64,000 nucleotides of DNA from JBEBGV01 sp040081265 (GTDB lineage: Bacteria; Acidobacteriota; Vicinamibacteria; Vicinamibacterales; UBA2999), in the NCBI GenBank assembly GCA_040081265.1, contig JBEBGV010000010.1, positions 29,136-93,135 on the forward strand. The letters run 5' to 3'. Each line of letters begins with the position of its first letter. The first letter of the stretch is position 1. Under the pieces are notes generated by a model. The model was given only the letters and a program-made list of their open reading frames with translations, was not told the DNA's origin and did not search any database. A program made the position numbers and the translations under genes. Shown here piece by piece: positions 22,768 through 32,337 of the stretch.

Positions 22768-23381
22768 TGCGGTGTCAGACGCTCGTCATCGTTGCACTTC
22801 TTCTCTCGGTTACGGCGCCCGCCTGGGCGCAGACGCCGCAGCCGGTCCCCGCTGGCATCGCGCCGGCCACCCCGGCGACGGTCGGGGTAGCCACGCCGGC
22901 CGACTACGTGATCGGGGCTGACGATCAGCTCGCGATCATCTTCTGGCGTGAAAAGGACATGTCGGCGGAGGTGGCCGTGAGGCCCGACGGCAAGATCTCG
23001 CTGCCGCTCCTCAACGACATCCAGGCGTCCGGCCTCACGCCGGAACAGTTGCGCCTGAGCGTCACAGAGGCGGCGAGCAAGTATGTGGAAGACCCCAACG
23101 TCACCGTGGTCGTCAAGGCGATCAACAGCCGTCGCGTGTTCATCACCGGCCAGGTGGAAAAGCCGGGGCCGTACCCGCTGACCGCACCGACCACTGTGCT
23201 GCAGTTGCTGGCGCTGGCCGGCGGCGTGGCCGAGTACGCCAAGTCCGAAGGCATTCAGGTGATGCGTACGGAGAACGGCAAGACCACCAACTACAAGTTC
23301 AACTACAAGGACGTGATCAAGGGCAAGAAACTGGAGCAGAACGTGATGCTCAAGCCCGGCGACACGGTGATCGTCCCGTAG
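22767..23381 (+). CDS. Polysaccharide export protein (Wza/EpsE-like, XrtA-associated)
   Basis: A 204-residue exported protein with a cleavable signal peptide (LLLSVTAPAWAQ), the polysaccharide export domain at about residues 48-125 (DYVIGADDQLAIIFWREKD, EVAVRPDGKISLPLLNDI) and one SLBB domain (RRVFITGQVEKPGPYPLTA) to the end. It lacks the long C-terminal amphipathic helix of E. coli Wza, as do the short exosortase-linked export proteins, so it needs an outer-membrane partner; the beta-barrel encoded next is the obvious candidate. Start codon overlaps the activator stop. Confidence 0.92.
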   Translation: MRCQTLVIVALLLSVTAPAWAQTPQPVPAGIAPATPATVGVATPADYVIGADDQLAIIFWREKDMSAEVAVRPDGKISLPLLNDIQASGLTPEQLRLSVTEAASKYVEDPNVTVVVKAINSRRVFITGQVEKPGPYPLTAPTTVLQLLALAGGVAEYAKSEGIQVMRTENGKTTNYKFNYKDVIKGKKLEQNVMLKPGDTVIVP

Positions 23382-23382
23382 C

Positions 23383-24729
23383 ATGCGCAACCGTCAGCGG
23401 CTGTCCCTCGTCTCGCTCGTCCTGGCCACGCTCGTCGTGGCCTCGGCTGCGTACGCCCAGACGCCCACGTCTCAGCGTCCGTACCGCGGGCTGTTCAGGA
23501 GCGGGGCTGACGAGCCTGCGCAGTCGCTCAATGTGGAAGGCTCCATCGGTGGCGGCTGGGACAGCAGCATGGTCGCCGAGTTCGGTCCGAACGACATCCC
23601 CAATGACGGCCTCCGGCTTCGTGGTGCCGGTTACAACTCTCTTTCAGGCCGGATCGGCTACGACAACACCCGCGACCGCGTCACCCTCGGAATCTCGCAC
23701 GCGACTGATGCCCGGTACTATCCCAGCCTCGCCGACCCGATTCTCGCCAGCCACTCCACAAGGGTGACCGTGAACTACAAGGTGACGCGGCGGACAACAC
23801 TCAGCCTCGACCAATCAGTGTCCTATCAGCCCTTTGGCTCGTTGAACCTGTTTCCAAACGCGCAGCGCTCAGGGTTTCAGCAAGCTGACGTCATCATTCC
23901 GGCGGCCACGGCGCCAGACTTGGACACCCGCGCGGTGAACGTGGACTACACCTCGTTCAATACAGTAGCAGGGGCCTCGCAACAACTCTCAGCCCGTGGG
24001 TCCTTCTCGGCGAGTTATGGGTACGCACTGAGTCGATACGGCGGAGACCGCGCGGACTTCACGTCACACAGCGCGTTCGGACGGTATACCTACAGCCTCA
24101 CGCAGAATCTGGGACTGCGTCTGGGCTACGGCTACTCTGAAGGTCGCTTTGCCGATGGCGATCAACAGTTTCACAACCACACCATCGACAGCGGCTTCGA
24201 CTACAACCGCGTGCTCTCGATTTCTCGCCGGACGACGCTGGGATTCGACTCCGGTGCGGCGGTGGTCAAGCGCGGAGCAGAAACCCGCTACGACGTGATC
24301 GGCGGCGCGCAGGTCATCCACGAGGTCGGCCGATCGTGGCTGGCGGGGGGCGCGTATCGACGCAACGTGCAGTTCATCGAGACGCTGAACCAGCCCTTCT
24401 TCACCGACGCGATCACCGTGGTCGTGCAGGGCCTGCCGGCGAGGCGTATCGAAGTAAACACCAGCGCCGGGGTTGCGAAGGGGAATTTGGACTTTACGGC
24501 CGAAGAGGACCGCCTGACCTCGTACTTTGGAAGTGCAACGATTGGTGTGGCCATCTCGCGCCATCTCAACGTCAGCACTGCTTACAACTACTACCGCTAC
24601 TCCGCTCGCGGCGACGCCTATCGCGACCTCGGCTTCTCCGACGGGCTGAATCGACACAGCATCAGCGTGTACCTGAGCGCCTGGGCGCCTCTCTATCAGA
24701 AGGGACGAAGAACCAATGCTTCCCGGTAA
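23383..24729 (+). CDS. Outer membrane beta-barrel protein of the EPS locus
   Basis: The 448-residue product has a signal peptide ending at about SAAYAQ and then alternating, aromatic-rich beta strands typical of outer-membrane barrels (GSIGGGWDSSMVAEF, LSGRIGYDNTRDRVTLGISH, LGLRLGYGYSEGRF, HLNVSTAYNYYRYSARG) and ends in strand-like sequence before the overlap with the next gene. It takes the place occupied in other exosortase-EPS loci by an outer-membrane beta-barrel of unknown role, and with the Wza-like protein it may form the exit pore. The specific family is not certain. It begins two bases after the export gene stop and overlaps the chain-length gene by 14 bases. Confidence 0.78.
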   Translation: MRNRQRLSLVSLVLATLVVASAAYAQTPTSQRPYRGLFRSGADEPAQSLNVEGSIGGGWDSSMVAEFGPNDIPNDGLRLRGAGYNSLSGRIGYDNTRDRVTLGISHATDARYYPSLADPILASHSTRVTVNYKVTRRTTLSLDQSVSYQPFGSLNLFPNAQRSGFQQADVIIPAATAPDLDTRAVNVDYTSFNTVAGASQQLSARGSFSASYGYALSRYGGDRADFTSHSAFGRYTYSLTQNLGLRLGYGYSEGRFADGDQQFHNHTIDSGFDYNRVLSISRRTTLGFDSGAAVVKRGAETRYDVIGGAQVIHEVGRSWLAGGAYRRNVQFIETLNQPFFTDAITVVVQGLPARRIEVNTSAGVAKGNLDFTAEEDRLTSYFGSATIGVAISRHLNVSTAYNYYRYSARGDAYRDLGFSDGLNRHSISVYLSAWAPLYQKGRRTNASR

Positions 24730-26287
24730 GGTCTATAAACCCGAAGACCTCCTCCAACTGGTCCGGAAACGGGCCTGGCTGCTCATCGTGCCATTTGTTG
24801 TCATCGCGGCCGGCACCGCGGTCGCCACCAGGTGGATTCCCGATCAGTACCGCTCCGAGACGCTCATCCTGGTGGTACCGCAGCGGGTCCCCGAAAGTTA
24901 CGTGCGCTCCACGGTGACGACTCGCATCGAGGACCGTCTGCAGTCGATCTCCCAGCAGATCCTCAGCCGCACGCGGCTCGAGCGCATCATCCAGGACTTC
25001 AACCTCTACGTCGAAGATCGCCGCAAGGGGATCATGGAAGACGTTGTCGAGGACATGCGCAAGGACATCGAAATTCAGGTGGTCAAGGGTGACGCCTTCC
25101 GCGTCGGCTACAAGGGTGATGACGCGCGCACGGTCATGCAGGTCACCGAACGCCTTGCGTCGCTCTTCATCGAAGAGAACCTGCGCGACCGCGAGGTGCT
25201 CGCCGAGGGCACCAACCAGTTCCTCGAGTCGCAGCTCGACGACGCACGAGGACGCCTGATCGAACAGGAAAAGAAGCTCGAGACCTATCGCAGGCAGTAC
25301 GCCGGACAGCTTCCGTCGCAGCTCGACTCGAACCTGCAGGTGCTGCAGAACACCCAGCTTCAGATTCAGTCGATTGTCGAGTCGCTCAACCGCGACGGCG
25401 ACCGCCGCGTGATCCTCGAACGGCAGATCGCCGACATGGAAGCCACGCCCGTGCAGGAGCCGCCGACCCCGGGCGCGCCCGCCGACGCCGCCACCACCGC
25501 CGCGCAGCAACTCGCCGGCGCACGCGTGGCGCTGACTGCGCTCGAACAGCGCCTCAAGCCCGAGCACCCGGACGTGCAGCGGATGCGGCGCGTGATCCGC
25601 GACCTGGAACAGAAGGCCGACCGCGAGACTGCCGCGCGGGGCGATGATACGCCGGTGTCGCCGGGCGGCGTGATTGGCGGAACTCCCGCCGCCCAGGCCC
25701 GTCAGCGCCGGATTGGCGACCTGCAGCTTGCCCTCGAGCAGCTCAACAAGCAGATGGGCGAGAAGCAGGCCGAGGAAGCGCGCCTGCGCGGCGTCATCCT
25801 GACCTATACGTCACGCGCCGAAGCCGCGCCGACGCGCGAGTCAGAACTGGCAGAGCTGACCCGTGACTACGAGACGCAGCAGAAGATGTACGCCGACCTG
25901 CTCTCGAAGAAGGAGGAATCGAAGATCGCCGCCAACCTCGAGCGCCGGCAGATCGGTGAGCAGTTCAAGCTGCTCGATCCGGCCCGCCTGGCCGAGAAGC
26001 CCTTCAGCCCCGATCGGATGCTCATTAACTTCATGGGCATGGGCGGTGGCCTTGCAGTCAGTTTGTTGCTGATCGGACTCATGGAGTTCCGCGACAAGAG
26101 CTTCAAGACCGACACCGAAGTGCTCTCGGTGCTCAACCTGCCGGTGCTGGCAATCGTGCCGGTGATGCAGTCGGGCCAGGAAAAGCGCCAGCAGTTCAAG
26201 AAGCGGTTGTTCCTGAACATCGGTCTCGGCAGCACCGTCGTGGGCTGCGTGGCCATTGTTGCCTATTCGTTTTACAAAATTCAGTAG
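24716..26287 (+). CDS. Polysaccharide chain length determinant protein (Wzz family, PEP-CTERM locus type)
   Basis: This 523-residue inner-membrane protein has a first membrane segment (AWLLIVPFVVIAAGTAVAT, about residues 20-38), a long periplasmic part with coiled-coil stretches (LIEQEKKLETYRRQYAGQL; LQLALEQLNKQMGEKQAEEA), the proline-rich LDPARLAEKPFSPDR and a second membrane segment (MGMGGGLAVSLLLIGLMEF), followed by a cytoplasmic loop and a third hydrophobic end (GLGSTVVGCVAIVAYSF). It sets chain length and links the polymerase to the tyrosine kinase encoded two genes on. The domain layout is that of the chain-length protein subfamily of exosortase loci. Confidence 0.92.
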   Translation: MLPGKVYKPEDLLQLVRKRAWLLIVPFVVIAAGTAVATRWIPDQYRSETLILVVPQRVPESYVRSTVTTRIEDRLQSISQQILSRTRLERIIQDFNLYVEDRRKGIMEDVVEDMRKDIEIQVVKGDAFRVGYKGDDARTVMQVTERLASLFIEENLRDREVLAEGTNQFLESQLDDARGRLIEQEKKLETYRRQYAGQLPSQLDSNLQVLQNTQLQIQSIVESLNRDGDRRVILERQIADMEATPVQEPPTPGAPADAATTAAQQLAGARVALTALEQRLKPEHPDVQRMRRVIRDLEQKADRETAARGDDTPVSPGGVIGGTPAAQARQRRIGDLQLALEQLNKQMGEKQAEEARLRGVILTYTSRAEAAPTRESELAELTRDYETQQKMYADLLSKKEESKIAANLERRQIGEQFKLLDPARLAEKPFSPDRMLINFMGMGGGLAVSLLLIGLMEFRDKSFKTDTEVLSVLNLPVLAIVPVMQSGQEKRQQFKKRLFLNIGLGSTVVGCVAIVAYSFYKIQ

Positions 26288-26293
26288 CACCTC

Positions 26294-27298
26294 ATGTACG
26301 AGCGTTTCTACGGTTTTCGTGAACGGCCGTTCGACCTGACGCCGAACCCGCGGTATCTGATCCTCACCGAGGCTCACCGCGAGGCGCTCAGTAACCTCGA
26401 GTACGCGATCAGCAGCCGCAAGGGCGTGACCGTGCTGGTGGGCGAAGCCGGTTCGGGCAAGACGACGGTGATTCGGGCCGCCCTCGAGAAGCAGTCCGAG
26501 CAGGTGCACTGCGTGCACCTGAGCAACCCGGCGCTCACCAGGGAAGAGTTCGTCGAGATGCTGGCCGTGCGCTTCGAGCTGAGCGAGAAGGCGCGCGCCT
26601 CCAAGACGGTGATGCTGCTGGAACTGGAAACGCTCCTCAGGGAACGGCGTGCGCGCAACGAGACGACCGTACTGATCGTGGACGAGGCGCAGAGCCTGTC
26701 GAATGAACTTCTCGAAGAGCTGCGGCTGCTCGTCAACATCGAGACCAACGACGAAAAGCTCCTCTCGCTGGTGCTGGCCGGACAGCCCGAACTCGCCGAG
26801 CACATGAACCATGCCTCACTCCGTCAGCTGAAGCAGCGCGTGGCGCTGCGCTGCGAGCTACGGCCGCTGACACTCCAGGAAGCGGTGGCGTATGTCGCCG
26901 GGCGCATCAGGGCGGCAGGCGGCACGGCGTCGCAGGTGTTCACCCGCGAAGCGGTGACGCTGATGTACGAGCGCTCGAAGGGCGTGCCGCGCACGCTGAG
27001 CGTGCTGGCCGATAACGCGCTGGTCTCTGGTTTCGCCACCGGCACGCGTCCGGTCGGCACCTCGATTGTGCGTGAGGTGTGCCGCGACTTTGATTTGTCA
27101 GAGGGTCAGGATGACCCATCGCCCCCGGCCGAGTTGCACCCCAGGCACACGCAGCAGGCACCTGCGCCGCGTGACCGGAAGGTGCTCGGGCTCGAGTCGG
27201 ACAAGGCGGCAGAAGGTGTGGACGCGGCGGAGGATTCGCCCCGGTCCCTGTTCAGCGGCTTCGCGAAACGCGGTCGCTTTTCGTTCTTCGGACGATAG
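26294..27298 (+). CDS. ExeA-like secretion ATPase of the exosortase/EPS locus
   Basis: A 334-residue AAA ATPase beginning MYERFYGFRERPFDLTPNPR, the hallmark of ExeA/GspA-like ATPases and especially of the PEP-CTERM-locus subfamily. Walker A is VGEAGSGKTT, Walker B TVLIVDEAQSLS, and there are the sensor-type segments LAGQPEL and LRQLKQRVALRCEL. Residues after about 265 form a low-complexity linker and a short tail (RSLFSGFAKRGRFSFFG). It is predicted to be cytoplasmic and to assist assembly or export of the surface polymer; the exact role in these loci is not known. Confidence 0.9.
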   Translation: MYERFYGFRERPFDLTPNPRYLILTEAHREALSNLEYAISSRKGVTVLVGEAGSGKTTVIRAALEKQSEQVHCVHLSNPALTREEFVEMLAVRFELSEKARASKTVMLLELETLLRERRARNETTVLIVDEAQSLSNELLEELRLLVNIETNDEKLLSLVLAGQPELAEHMNHASLRQLKQRVALRCELRPLTLQEAVAYVAGRIRAAGGTASQVFTREAVTLMYERSKGVPRTLSVLADNALVSGFATGTRPVGTSIVREVCRDFDLSEGQDDPSPPAELHPRHTQQAPAPRDRKVLGLESDKAAEGVDAAEDSPRSLFSGFAKRGRFSFFGR

Positions 27299-27306
27299 GG
27301 GTCACG

Positions 27307-28347
27307 ATGGGTCGAGTAGATGATGCACTGCGCCGCGCTGCCGAGGCTGACGCCCGTGAAGGGGCCCAGACCGTAAGAACCGCAGCTCCAGCCGGGATTG
27401 CCGACGACATCGAGGTGCTGGCCCGCGAGGCCTTCCCGATCGAGATCGACGAACACCGCAAGGCTGCGCCGCGGCCTGGCCCGACAGCGGTCGCGCCGCC
27501 AGCCCCGACGGTGGCGCCGGACCTGAAGGTCCGGCCTACGTACGAGAATCCGGTCCGGCCGGCGAACGACGCGCCGGCGAGCGTGCCGACACCGGCGCCC
27601 GCCACCATCCCGGCGGCTCGGAGCGTGTTCGAGCGCGTTGATTCGAGCCTGGTCGGCAAGATCGTCATCGACGCCGAGATCGCCCCCAACTCGCGCGAGC
27701 AGTACCGCCGCATGGCGGCGACGCTGCACCACGCGCAGGCGGCCAACGGCCTCAAGGTCGTGATGGTCACCAGCGCCGTGATGGGCGAGGGCAAGACGCT
27801 CACCTCGTCGAACCTGGCGCTCACCCTGAGCGAGTCCTACAAGAAGAATGTGCTCCTCATCGACGGCGACCTGCGGCGTCCTGCTCTCCACACCCTGTTC
27901 AGGCTCGAGAGTTCGCCGGGCCTCAGCGAGGGTCTCTTTGCCGGTGAGGACCAGCGCCTGGCCGTGCGCCAGGTGTCGCCTCGTCTGGGCGTGCTGACCG
28001 CGGGTCGGCCGAGCTCAGACCCGATTGCCGGGCTGACCTCTCCGCGTATGGCTCGCGTGATCGAGGAAGCGCGCGAAGCCTTCGACTGGGTGATCATCGA
28101 CACGCCTCCGGTGGCGTTGCTGCCCGACGCCAACCTGCTGGCCACGATGGCCGACGGCGCGGTCCTGGTAGTGCGCGCAGGCGCGACGCCCTGGGACCTG
28201 GCGCAGCGCGCCGTCGAAGCGATCGGGCGCGAGCGCATGCTCGGCGTCGTCCTGAACCGGTCGAGCGAGCAGACGCAGGGCTCGAGCTACGGGTACTACG
28301 ACTACTACTCCGGGGAACCGGGCACCGACGTCGTTCCCAAACAGTAA
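27307..28347 (+). CDS. Tyrosine-protein kinase/chain-length regulator (CpsD/BY-kinase, exosortase locus type)
   Basis: A 346-residue bacterial tyrosine kinase with Walker A in TSAVMGEGKTLTSSNLA, Walker A' VLLIDGDLRRPALH and Walker B VIIDTPPV. The C-terminal Tyr cluster (SSYGYYDYYSGE) is the autophosphorylation tail. It works with the Wzz-like protein to control polymer length and export. Residues 71-80 (PDLKVRPTYE) are encoded by a GGTCC-type hairpin repeat (27514-27546) which sits in the poorly conserved N-terminal linker, so the kinase domain is unaffected. Spacing to both neighbours is minimal (8 bases upstream, 0 downstream), consistent with one operon. Confidence 0.92.
   Translation: MGRVDDALRRAAEADAREGAQTVRTAAPAGIADDIEVLAREAFPIEIDEHRKAAPRPGPTAVAPPAPTVAPDLKVRPTYENPVRPANDAPASVPTPAPATIPAARSVFERVDSSLVGKIVIDAEIAPNSREQYRRMAATLHHAQAANGLKVVMVTSAVMGEGKTLTSSNLALTLSESYKKNVLLIDGDLRRPALHTLFRLESSPGLSEGLFAGEDQRLAVRQVSPRLGVLTAGRPSSDPIAGLTSPRMARVIEEAREAFDWVIIDTPPVALLPDANLLATMADGAVLVVRAGATPWDLAQRAVEAIGRERMLGVVLNRSSEQTQGSSYGYYDYYSGEPGTDVVPKQ
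27514..27546 (+). repeat. GGTCC-family hairpin repeat inside the tyrosine kinase gene
   Basis: GCCGGACCTGAAGGTCCGGC followed by CTACGTACGA. The same sequence type, CGGACCTGAAGGTCCGG with a CCTACGTACG tail, is repeated at 54445. Read in this frame it codes for PDLKVRPTYE. Confidence 0.9.
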
Positions 28348-29742
28348 ATGCGCATTCTCTTCCGCCAGCTGAACGTACGCACCGGCACGCTGGTCCTGTT
28401 TGAAACGACACTGATCGTTTCGGCGGTGGCCCTTGCTGCGTACGCGCGGATTGGCGATGCGACGTGGGACCTCGCCATCAACGACAACGGGCTGTGGAAG
28501 ACCCTCTTGATTGCGTTGGTCGCACAGCTGTCCTTGTACTACGCGGACATGTACGACCTCCGGCTCGTGTCGGACCGACGCGAGCTGTTCATCCGGATCA
28601 TTCAGGCGCTCTCGTCGGCCTCGTTTGTCCTGGCTGCGTTGTACTACTGGTTCCCGGCCCTGGTCATCGGCCGAGGTGTCTTCGCCATAGCCGCCGTGCT
28701 GGTGCTGCTGCTGGTGATTGGCTGGCGACTGGCCTTTGACTGGCTGAGCCGGCGGGTCAGCCCGCGCGAGCGCCTGCTGATCGTGGGGACCAGCGCCGCC
28801 GCCACTGCCCTGGCGCGCGAGATCTTCGAACGGCGCACCGAACTCGGCGTCGACATCGTTGGCTTCGTCGACCCCGATCCGGCCAAGGTCGGCACACCGC
28901 TCATCAACCCCGGCATCATCGGCACGATCGACGACATCCCGTCCATCATCCAGAACCACCGCGTGGACCGCGTGGTGGTCAGCCTCTCTGACGCGCGGGG
29001 CAAGCTGCCCATGGACAAGCTGCTCGAGATGAAGCTCGATGGCGTGTCGTTTGCGCACCTGGCCTCGGTCTACGAGGAATACACGGGGAAAATCGCCATC
29101 GAGAACCTGCGTCCGAGCTGGTTGATCTTCTCGGAAGGGTTCAGGAAGTCTGCGGTGCTGGCAGCCGGCAAGCGCGCGATTGATGTCGCCGCCTCGGCGC
29201 TGGGGCTCATCCTGGCGTCGCCACTCCTGGGCCTGGCCGCACTGGCGATCAGGTACACGTCGCCCGGTCCGATCTTCTACCACCAGGAACGCGTGGGCCT
29301 GCGTGGTGCGACGTTCACCGTGCACAAGTTCCGGTCGATGAAAGTCGACGCCGAGGCCACGACCGGACCGGTGTGGGCCTCGAAGGACGGCGACCCGCGC
29401 GTCACACCCGTGGGCCTGTTCCTGCGCAAGACCAGGCTGGATGAGATCCCGCAGCTCTGGAACGTGCTGGTTGGCGACATGAGCTTCGTGGGCCCACGGC
29501 CCGAGCGACCGACGTTTGTCGCCGACCTCACGAAGGTGATTCCGTTCTACGGCCAGCGCCATGTGGTGCGCCCGGGCGTGACCGGGTGGGCGCAGGTCCG
29601 CTATTCCTACGGTGCCAGCGTGGAAGACTCGCTGCAGAAGCTGCAGTACGACCTCTTCTACATCAAGAACCTGTCGCTGTCGCTCGACCTCTACATCATC
29701 TTCGAGACGGTCAAGACCGTCGTCCTGCGCAAGGGCGCCTGA
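28348..29742 (+). CDS. Undecaprenyl-phosphate sugar phosphotransferase (WcaJ/EpsB type, initiating enzyme)
   Basis: A 464-residue polyprenyl glycosylphosphotransferase that starts repeat-unit synthesis by putting a sugar-1-phosphate on undecaprenyl phosphate. Four or so membrane segments and a CoA-binding-like domain (RLLIVGTSAAATALAREIFE) precede a fifth membrane helix (IDVAASALGLILASPLLG) and the catalytic domain with YTSPGPIFYHQERVGLRG, FTVHKFRSMKVDAE, RKTRLDEIPQLWNVLVGDMSFVGPRPERP and RPGVTGWAQVRYSYG. The start MRILFRQLNVRTG follows the kinase stop directly. The order kinase-sugar transferase is that of exosortase A-linked loci. Confidence 0.93.
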   Translation: MRILFRQLNVRTGTLVLFETTLIVSAVALAAYARIGDATWDLAINDNGLWKTLLIALVAQLSLYYADMYDLRLVSDRRELFIRIIQALSSASFVLAALYYWFPALVIGRGVFAIAAVLVLLLVIGWRLAFDWLSRRVSPRERLLIVGTSAAATALAREIFERRTELGVDIVGFVDPDPAKVGTPLINPGIIGTIDDIPSIIQNHRVDRVVVSLSDARGKLPMDKLLEMKLDGVSFAHLASVYEEYTGKIAIENLRPSWLIFSEGFRKSAVLAAGKRAIDVAASALGLILASPLLGLAALAIRYTSPGPIFYHQERVGLRGATFTVHKFRSMKVDAEATTGPVWASKDGDPRVTPVGLFLRKTRLDEIPQLWNVLVGDMSFVGPRPERPTFVADLTKVIPFYGQRHVVRPGVTGWAQVRYSYGASVEDSLQKLQYDLFYIKNLSLSLDLYIIFETVKTVVLRKGA

Positions 29743-29776
29743 GCGTTCGGCGAGGCATCGGCCCTGTAGCCACCGC

Positions 29777-31003
29777 ATGAACTACCTTGCGCTTCTGCCT
29801 CGCATTGTCTTCCCCGCCGACACCGGCGCCAAGATCCGCAATCTCAACATGTTCTCGCGGTTGAGCCAGGCAGGAGACACGTGCACCATCGTCTGCTACC
29901 GCTCGCCCGAGGACAAAGACGAAGACGTTGAGCGCATGCGGAGCATCTGCACGCGGCTGGAGCTGGTGCAGTGGGAAGAAGCCGTGACCTTCTCCGCGCG
30001 CTCCTACGTGGCGGCGCTGGCAAACCTCTTTTCCCCGTACCCGTATGCCGTTCAGAAGTACCTGACGCCGCAGTTCCAGTCGAGGGTCGAGAGCCTGATT
30101 CGCAACGGGTCGTTCGACGCGATCGTCATCGATACGGCCCAGCTCTCTCTGCTGGCGGGCGCCGAGCGAAGAGCGCTGCCGATCATCTGCTTCGAACATA
30201 ACGTGGAATACGTCGTGCGTCAGCGGCAGTACGAGGCGGCGCGCAACCCTCTGCTCAAGGCGTTCTTCTATTACGACTACCGCCGGATGAAGCGGTTCGA
30301 GCGCCGGCTCGGCCAGCGGGCCGACCACCTCATCATGGTCTCGGACAAGGACCGCGAGACGATGAGCGCGATAGGCGTCAACAACACGTCGGCTGTGCCG
30401 TTGGGTGTCGATACGGAGTTCTTTTCTCCGGCGGGTCCTGGCGGACCCGCCCTGCGCACGGACGCGTTGTGTTTCACGGGGTCGATGGACTGGCTACCCA
30501 ACGACGATGGGATCCGGTGGTTTCTCAGGGAAGTCCTGCCGCTGATTCAGGCCAACGGTCCGGTGTCGCTCTCGGTCGTCGGCCGAGCGCCTGCTCCCGA
30601 CCTGGCCCGTATGGCCGCCGGTATCCCCGGCATCGAGGTCACGGGGCGCGTGCCGGATGTTCGACCCTATGTCGCCAACGCTGCCGTCTATATCGTGCCG
30701 CTGCGCATTGGCGGTGGCACGCGAATCAAGATTTTCGAGGCGATGGCGATGGGAAAAGCAGTCGTGTCGACGACGACAGGTGCCGAAGGTTTGCCCGTGA
30801 CCCACGGCGACAACATCGTGTTGGCGGACGAGGCGGAAACGTTTGCACGGGAAGTCGTGTCGCTGCTCAACGACCCTGCGAAGGCGCAGGCGATCGGCAA
30901 CAGAGCGCGGACGCTCGTGCAGGAGCGATACAGCTGGACGGCTGCGGCGTCTGTGTTTGCAGACACGTGCAGGCAGGCGGTAGAACGTCGTCGGGCTTCC
31001 TGA
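29777..31003 (+). CDS. Glycosyltransferase (family 1/GT4), exosortase-associated sugar transferase type
   Basis: This 408-residue glycosyltransferase starts MNYLALLPRIVFPADTGAKIRNLNM at ATG 29777. It has the two Rossmann domains of GT-B enzymes: ICFEHNVEYVVRQRQYE in the first, SMDWLPNDDGIRWFLREVLP and the nucleotide-sugar contact region VPLRIGGGTRIKIFEAMAMGKAVVST in the second. Such genes are known in PEP-CTERM/EpsH loci and probably add a sugar of the repeat unit. Residues of about 218-226 (AGPGGPALR) come from a GGTCC hairpin repeat (30430-30456) placed between the domains. Confidence 0.9.
   Translation: MNYLALLPRIVFPADTGAKIRNLNMFSRLSQAGDTCTIVCYRSPEDKDEDVERMRSICTRLELVQWEEAVTFSARSYVAALANLFSPYPYAVQKYLTPQFQSRVESLIRNGSFDAIVIDTAQLSLLAGAERRALPIICFEHNVEYVVRQRQYEAARNPLLKAFFYYDYRRMKRFERRLGQRADHLIMVSDKDRETMSAIGVNNTSAVPLGVDTEFFSPAGPGGPALRTDALCFTGSMDWLPNDDGIRWFLREVLPLIQANGPVSLSVVGRAPAPDLARMAAGIPGIEVTGRVPDVRPYVANAAVYIVPLRIGGGTRIKIFEAMAMGKAVVSTTTGAEGLPVTHGDNIVLADEAETFAREVVSLLNDPAKAQAIGNRARTLVQERYSWTAAASVFADTCRQAVERRRAS
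30430..30456 (+). repeat. GGTCC-family hairpin repeat inside a glycosyltransferase gene
   Basis: GGCGGGTCCTGGCGGACCCG then CCCTGCG, a decayed copy without the full TACGTACG tail. It is read in frame as AGPGGPALR. Confidence 0.85.
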
Positions 31004-31017
31004 GAGAGCAGGGTGGG

Positions 31018-32337
31018 ATGAAGGTCAGCATATTCGGATTGGGGTACGTGGGCGCCGTCTCGTGCGGATGCCTGGCGCAGGACGGCCATGAAGTCGTCGG
31101 GGTCGACGTCAGCGAAGACAAGGTGCGGATCGTCCGCGAAGGTCGCACGCCGATCATCGAGGATGAGATCGGCGACGTGATCAGCCGCGAGGTGAAATCG
31201 GGTCGCCTGCGCGCCACCACCGATGCCACCGCCGCCGTGATGGACACCGACATCAGCCTGATCGCCGTGGGCACCCCGAGCCGTGCCAACGGCAGCCTCG
31301 ACACCCAGTGGGTGGAGCGCGTGGCCGAGCAGATAGGTGCCGTGCTTGCGAGGAAGGACAAGCGCCACATCGTCGGCGTTCGCAGCACCGTTTTGCCGGG
31401 TACCGTGCGAGCCGAGGTGATTCCAGCGCTGGAACGTGCCAGCGGCAAGAAGGCCGGGGTGGATTTCGGCGTGTGCTTCAACCCCGAGTTCCTGCGCGAG
31501 GGCACGTCGGTCAAGGACCACTACAATCCGCCGTTCACGCTCGTCGGCTCTGACGTCGAGGCCGACGCCAAAGCGCTCAACGGCCTCTACGAGAAGACCG
31601 CCGGCGAGAAGTTCACCTCGTCGCTTGAAACCGCCGAGATGGTGAAGTACGCGTGCAACGCGTTCCACGCCCTCAAGCTGACCTTTGCCAACGAGATCGG
31701 CATCCTGTCGCAACAGATGGGTGTGGACAGCCACGCCGCCATGCGCCTCGTGTGCCAGGACACCAAGCTCAACATCTCACCGGCCTACATGAGACCGGGC
31801 TTCGCGTTCGGCGGGTCGTGCCTGCCCAAGGACGTACGGGCGCTGCTCGCCTATTCGCGCGCGCACGACTGCGAGGTTCCGCTTCTGCAGGGCGTGATGA
31901 CCAGCAACAAGGCGCAGATTCAGCGCGCCATTGACCTCGTGCTCGCCACCGGCAAGCGCAAGGTGACGATGCTCGGCCTCAGCTTCAAGGAGGGCACCGA
32001 TGACCTGCGCGAGAGCCCGCTCGTGATGCTCGCCGAGGCGCTCATCGGCAAAGGGTGCGACCTGCGTATCTACGATCAGAACGTCTCGGTGGCGAGACTG
32101 GTGGGCGCCAACAAGCGGTATATCGAGAACGAAATCCCGCACGTGTCCTCGCTGCTCGTCACCGATTTGGCCTCCGCCGTGGAGCACGGCGAGGTGCTGG
32201 TGATTGGCAACGCCGCACCAGAGTTCAAGACGACGCTCCCGGCGCTCCTGAAGGGGTGCAAGACCATCGTTGACCTGGTGCACGTGGGCGAGCTGAAGAA
32301 CCTTCCCCAGGTCGAGTACCGCGGCATCACCTGGTAA
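31018..32337 (+). CDS. GDP-mannose/UDP-glucose 6-dehydrogenase (AlgD-like)
   Basis: A 439-residue nucleotide-sugar dehydrogenase distinct from the WbpA-like one at 19927. NAD binding is by VSIFGLGYVGAVSCGCLAQ; active-site Cys lies in FAFGGSCLPKDVRAL, which resembles GDP-mannose dehydrogenase AlgD more than UDP-glucose dehydrogenase; also STVLPGTV, FNPEFLREGTSVKD and GLSFKEGTDDLRESP. It provides an acidic sugar for the polymer. The ATG is set by the ribosome binding site AGGGTGGG. It is the last gene of the plus-strand operon and converges with wecB (11-base overlap). Confidence 0.9.
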   Translation: MKVSIFGLGYVGAVSCGCLAQDGHEVVGVDVSEDKVRIVREGRTPIIEDEIGDVISREVKSGRLRATTDATAAVMDTDISLIAVGTPSRANGSLDTQWVERVAEQIGAVLARKDKRHIVGVRSTVLPGTVRAEVIPALERASGKKAGVDFGVCFNPEFLREGTSVKDHYNPPFTLVGSDVEADAKALNGLYEKTAGEKFTSSLETAEMVKYACNAFHALKLTFANEIGILSQQMGVDSHAAMRLVCQDTKLNISPAYMRPGFAFGGSCLPKDVRALLAYSRAHDCEVPLLQGVMTSNKAQIQRAIDLVLATGKRKVTMLGLSFKEGTDDLRESPLVMLAEALIGKGCDLRIYDQNVSVARLVGANKRYIENEIPHVSSLLVTDLASAVEHGEVLVIGNAAPEFKTTLPALLKGCKTIVDLVHVGELKNLPQVEYRGITW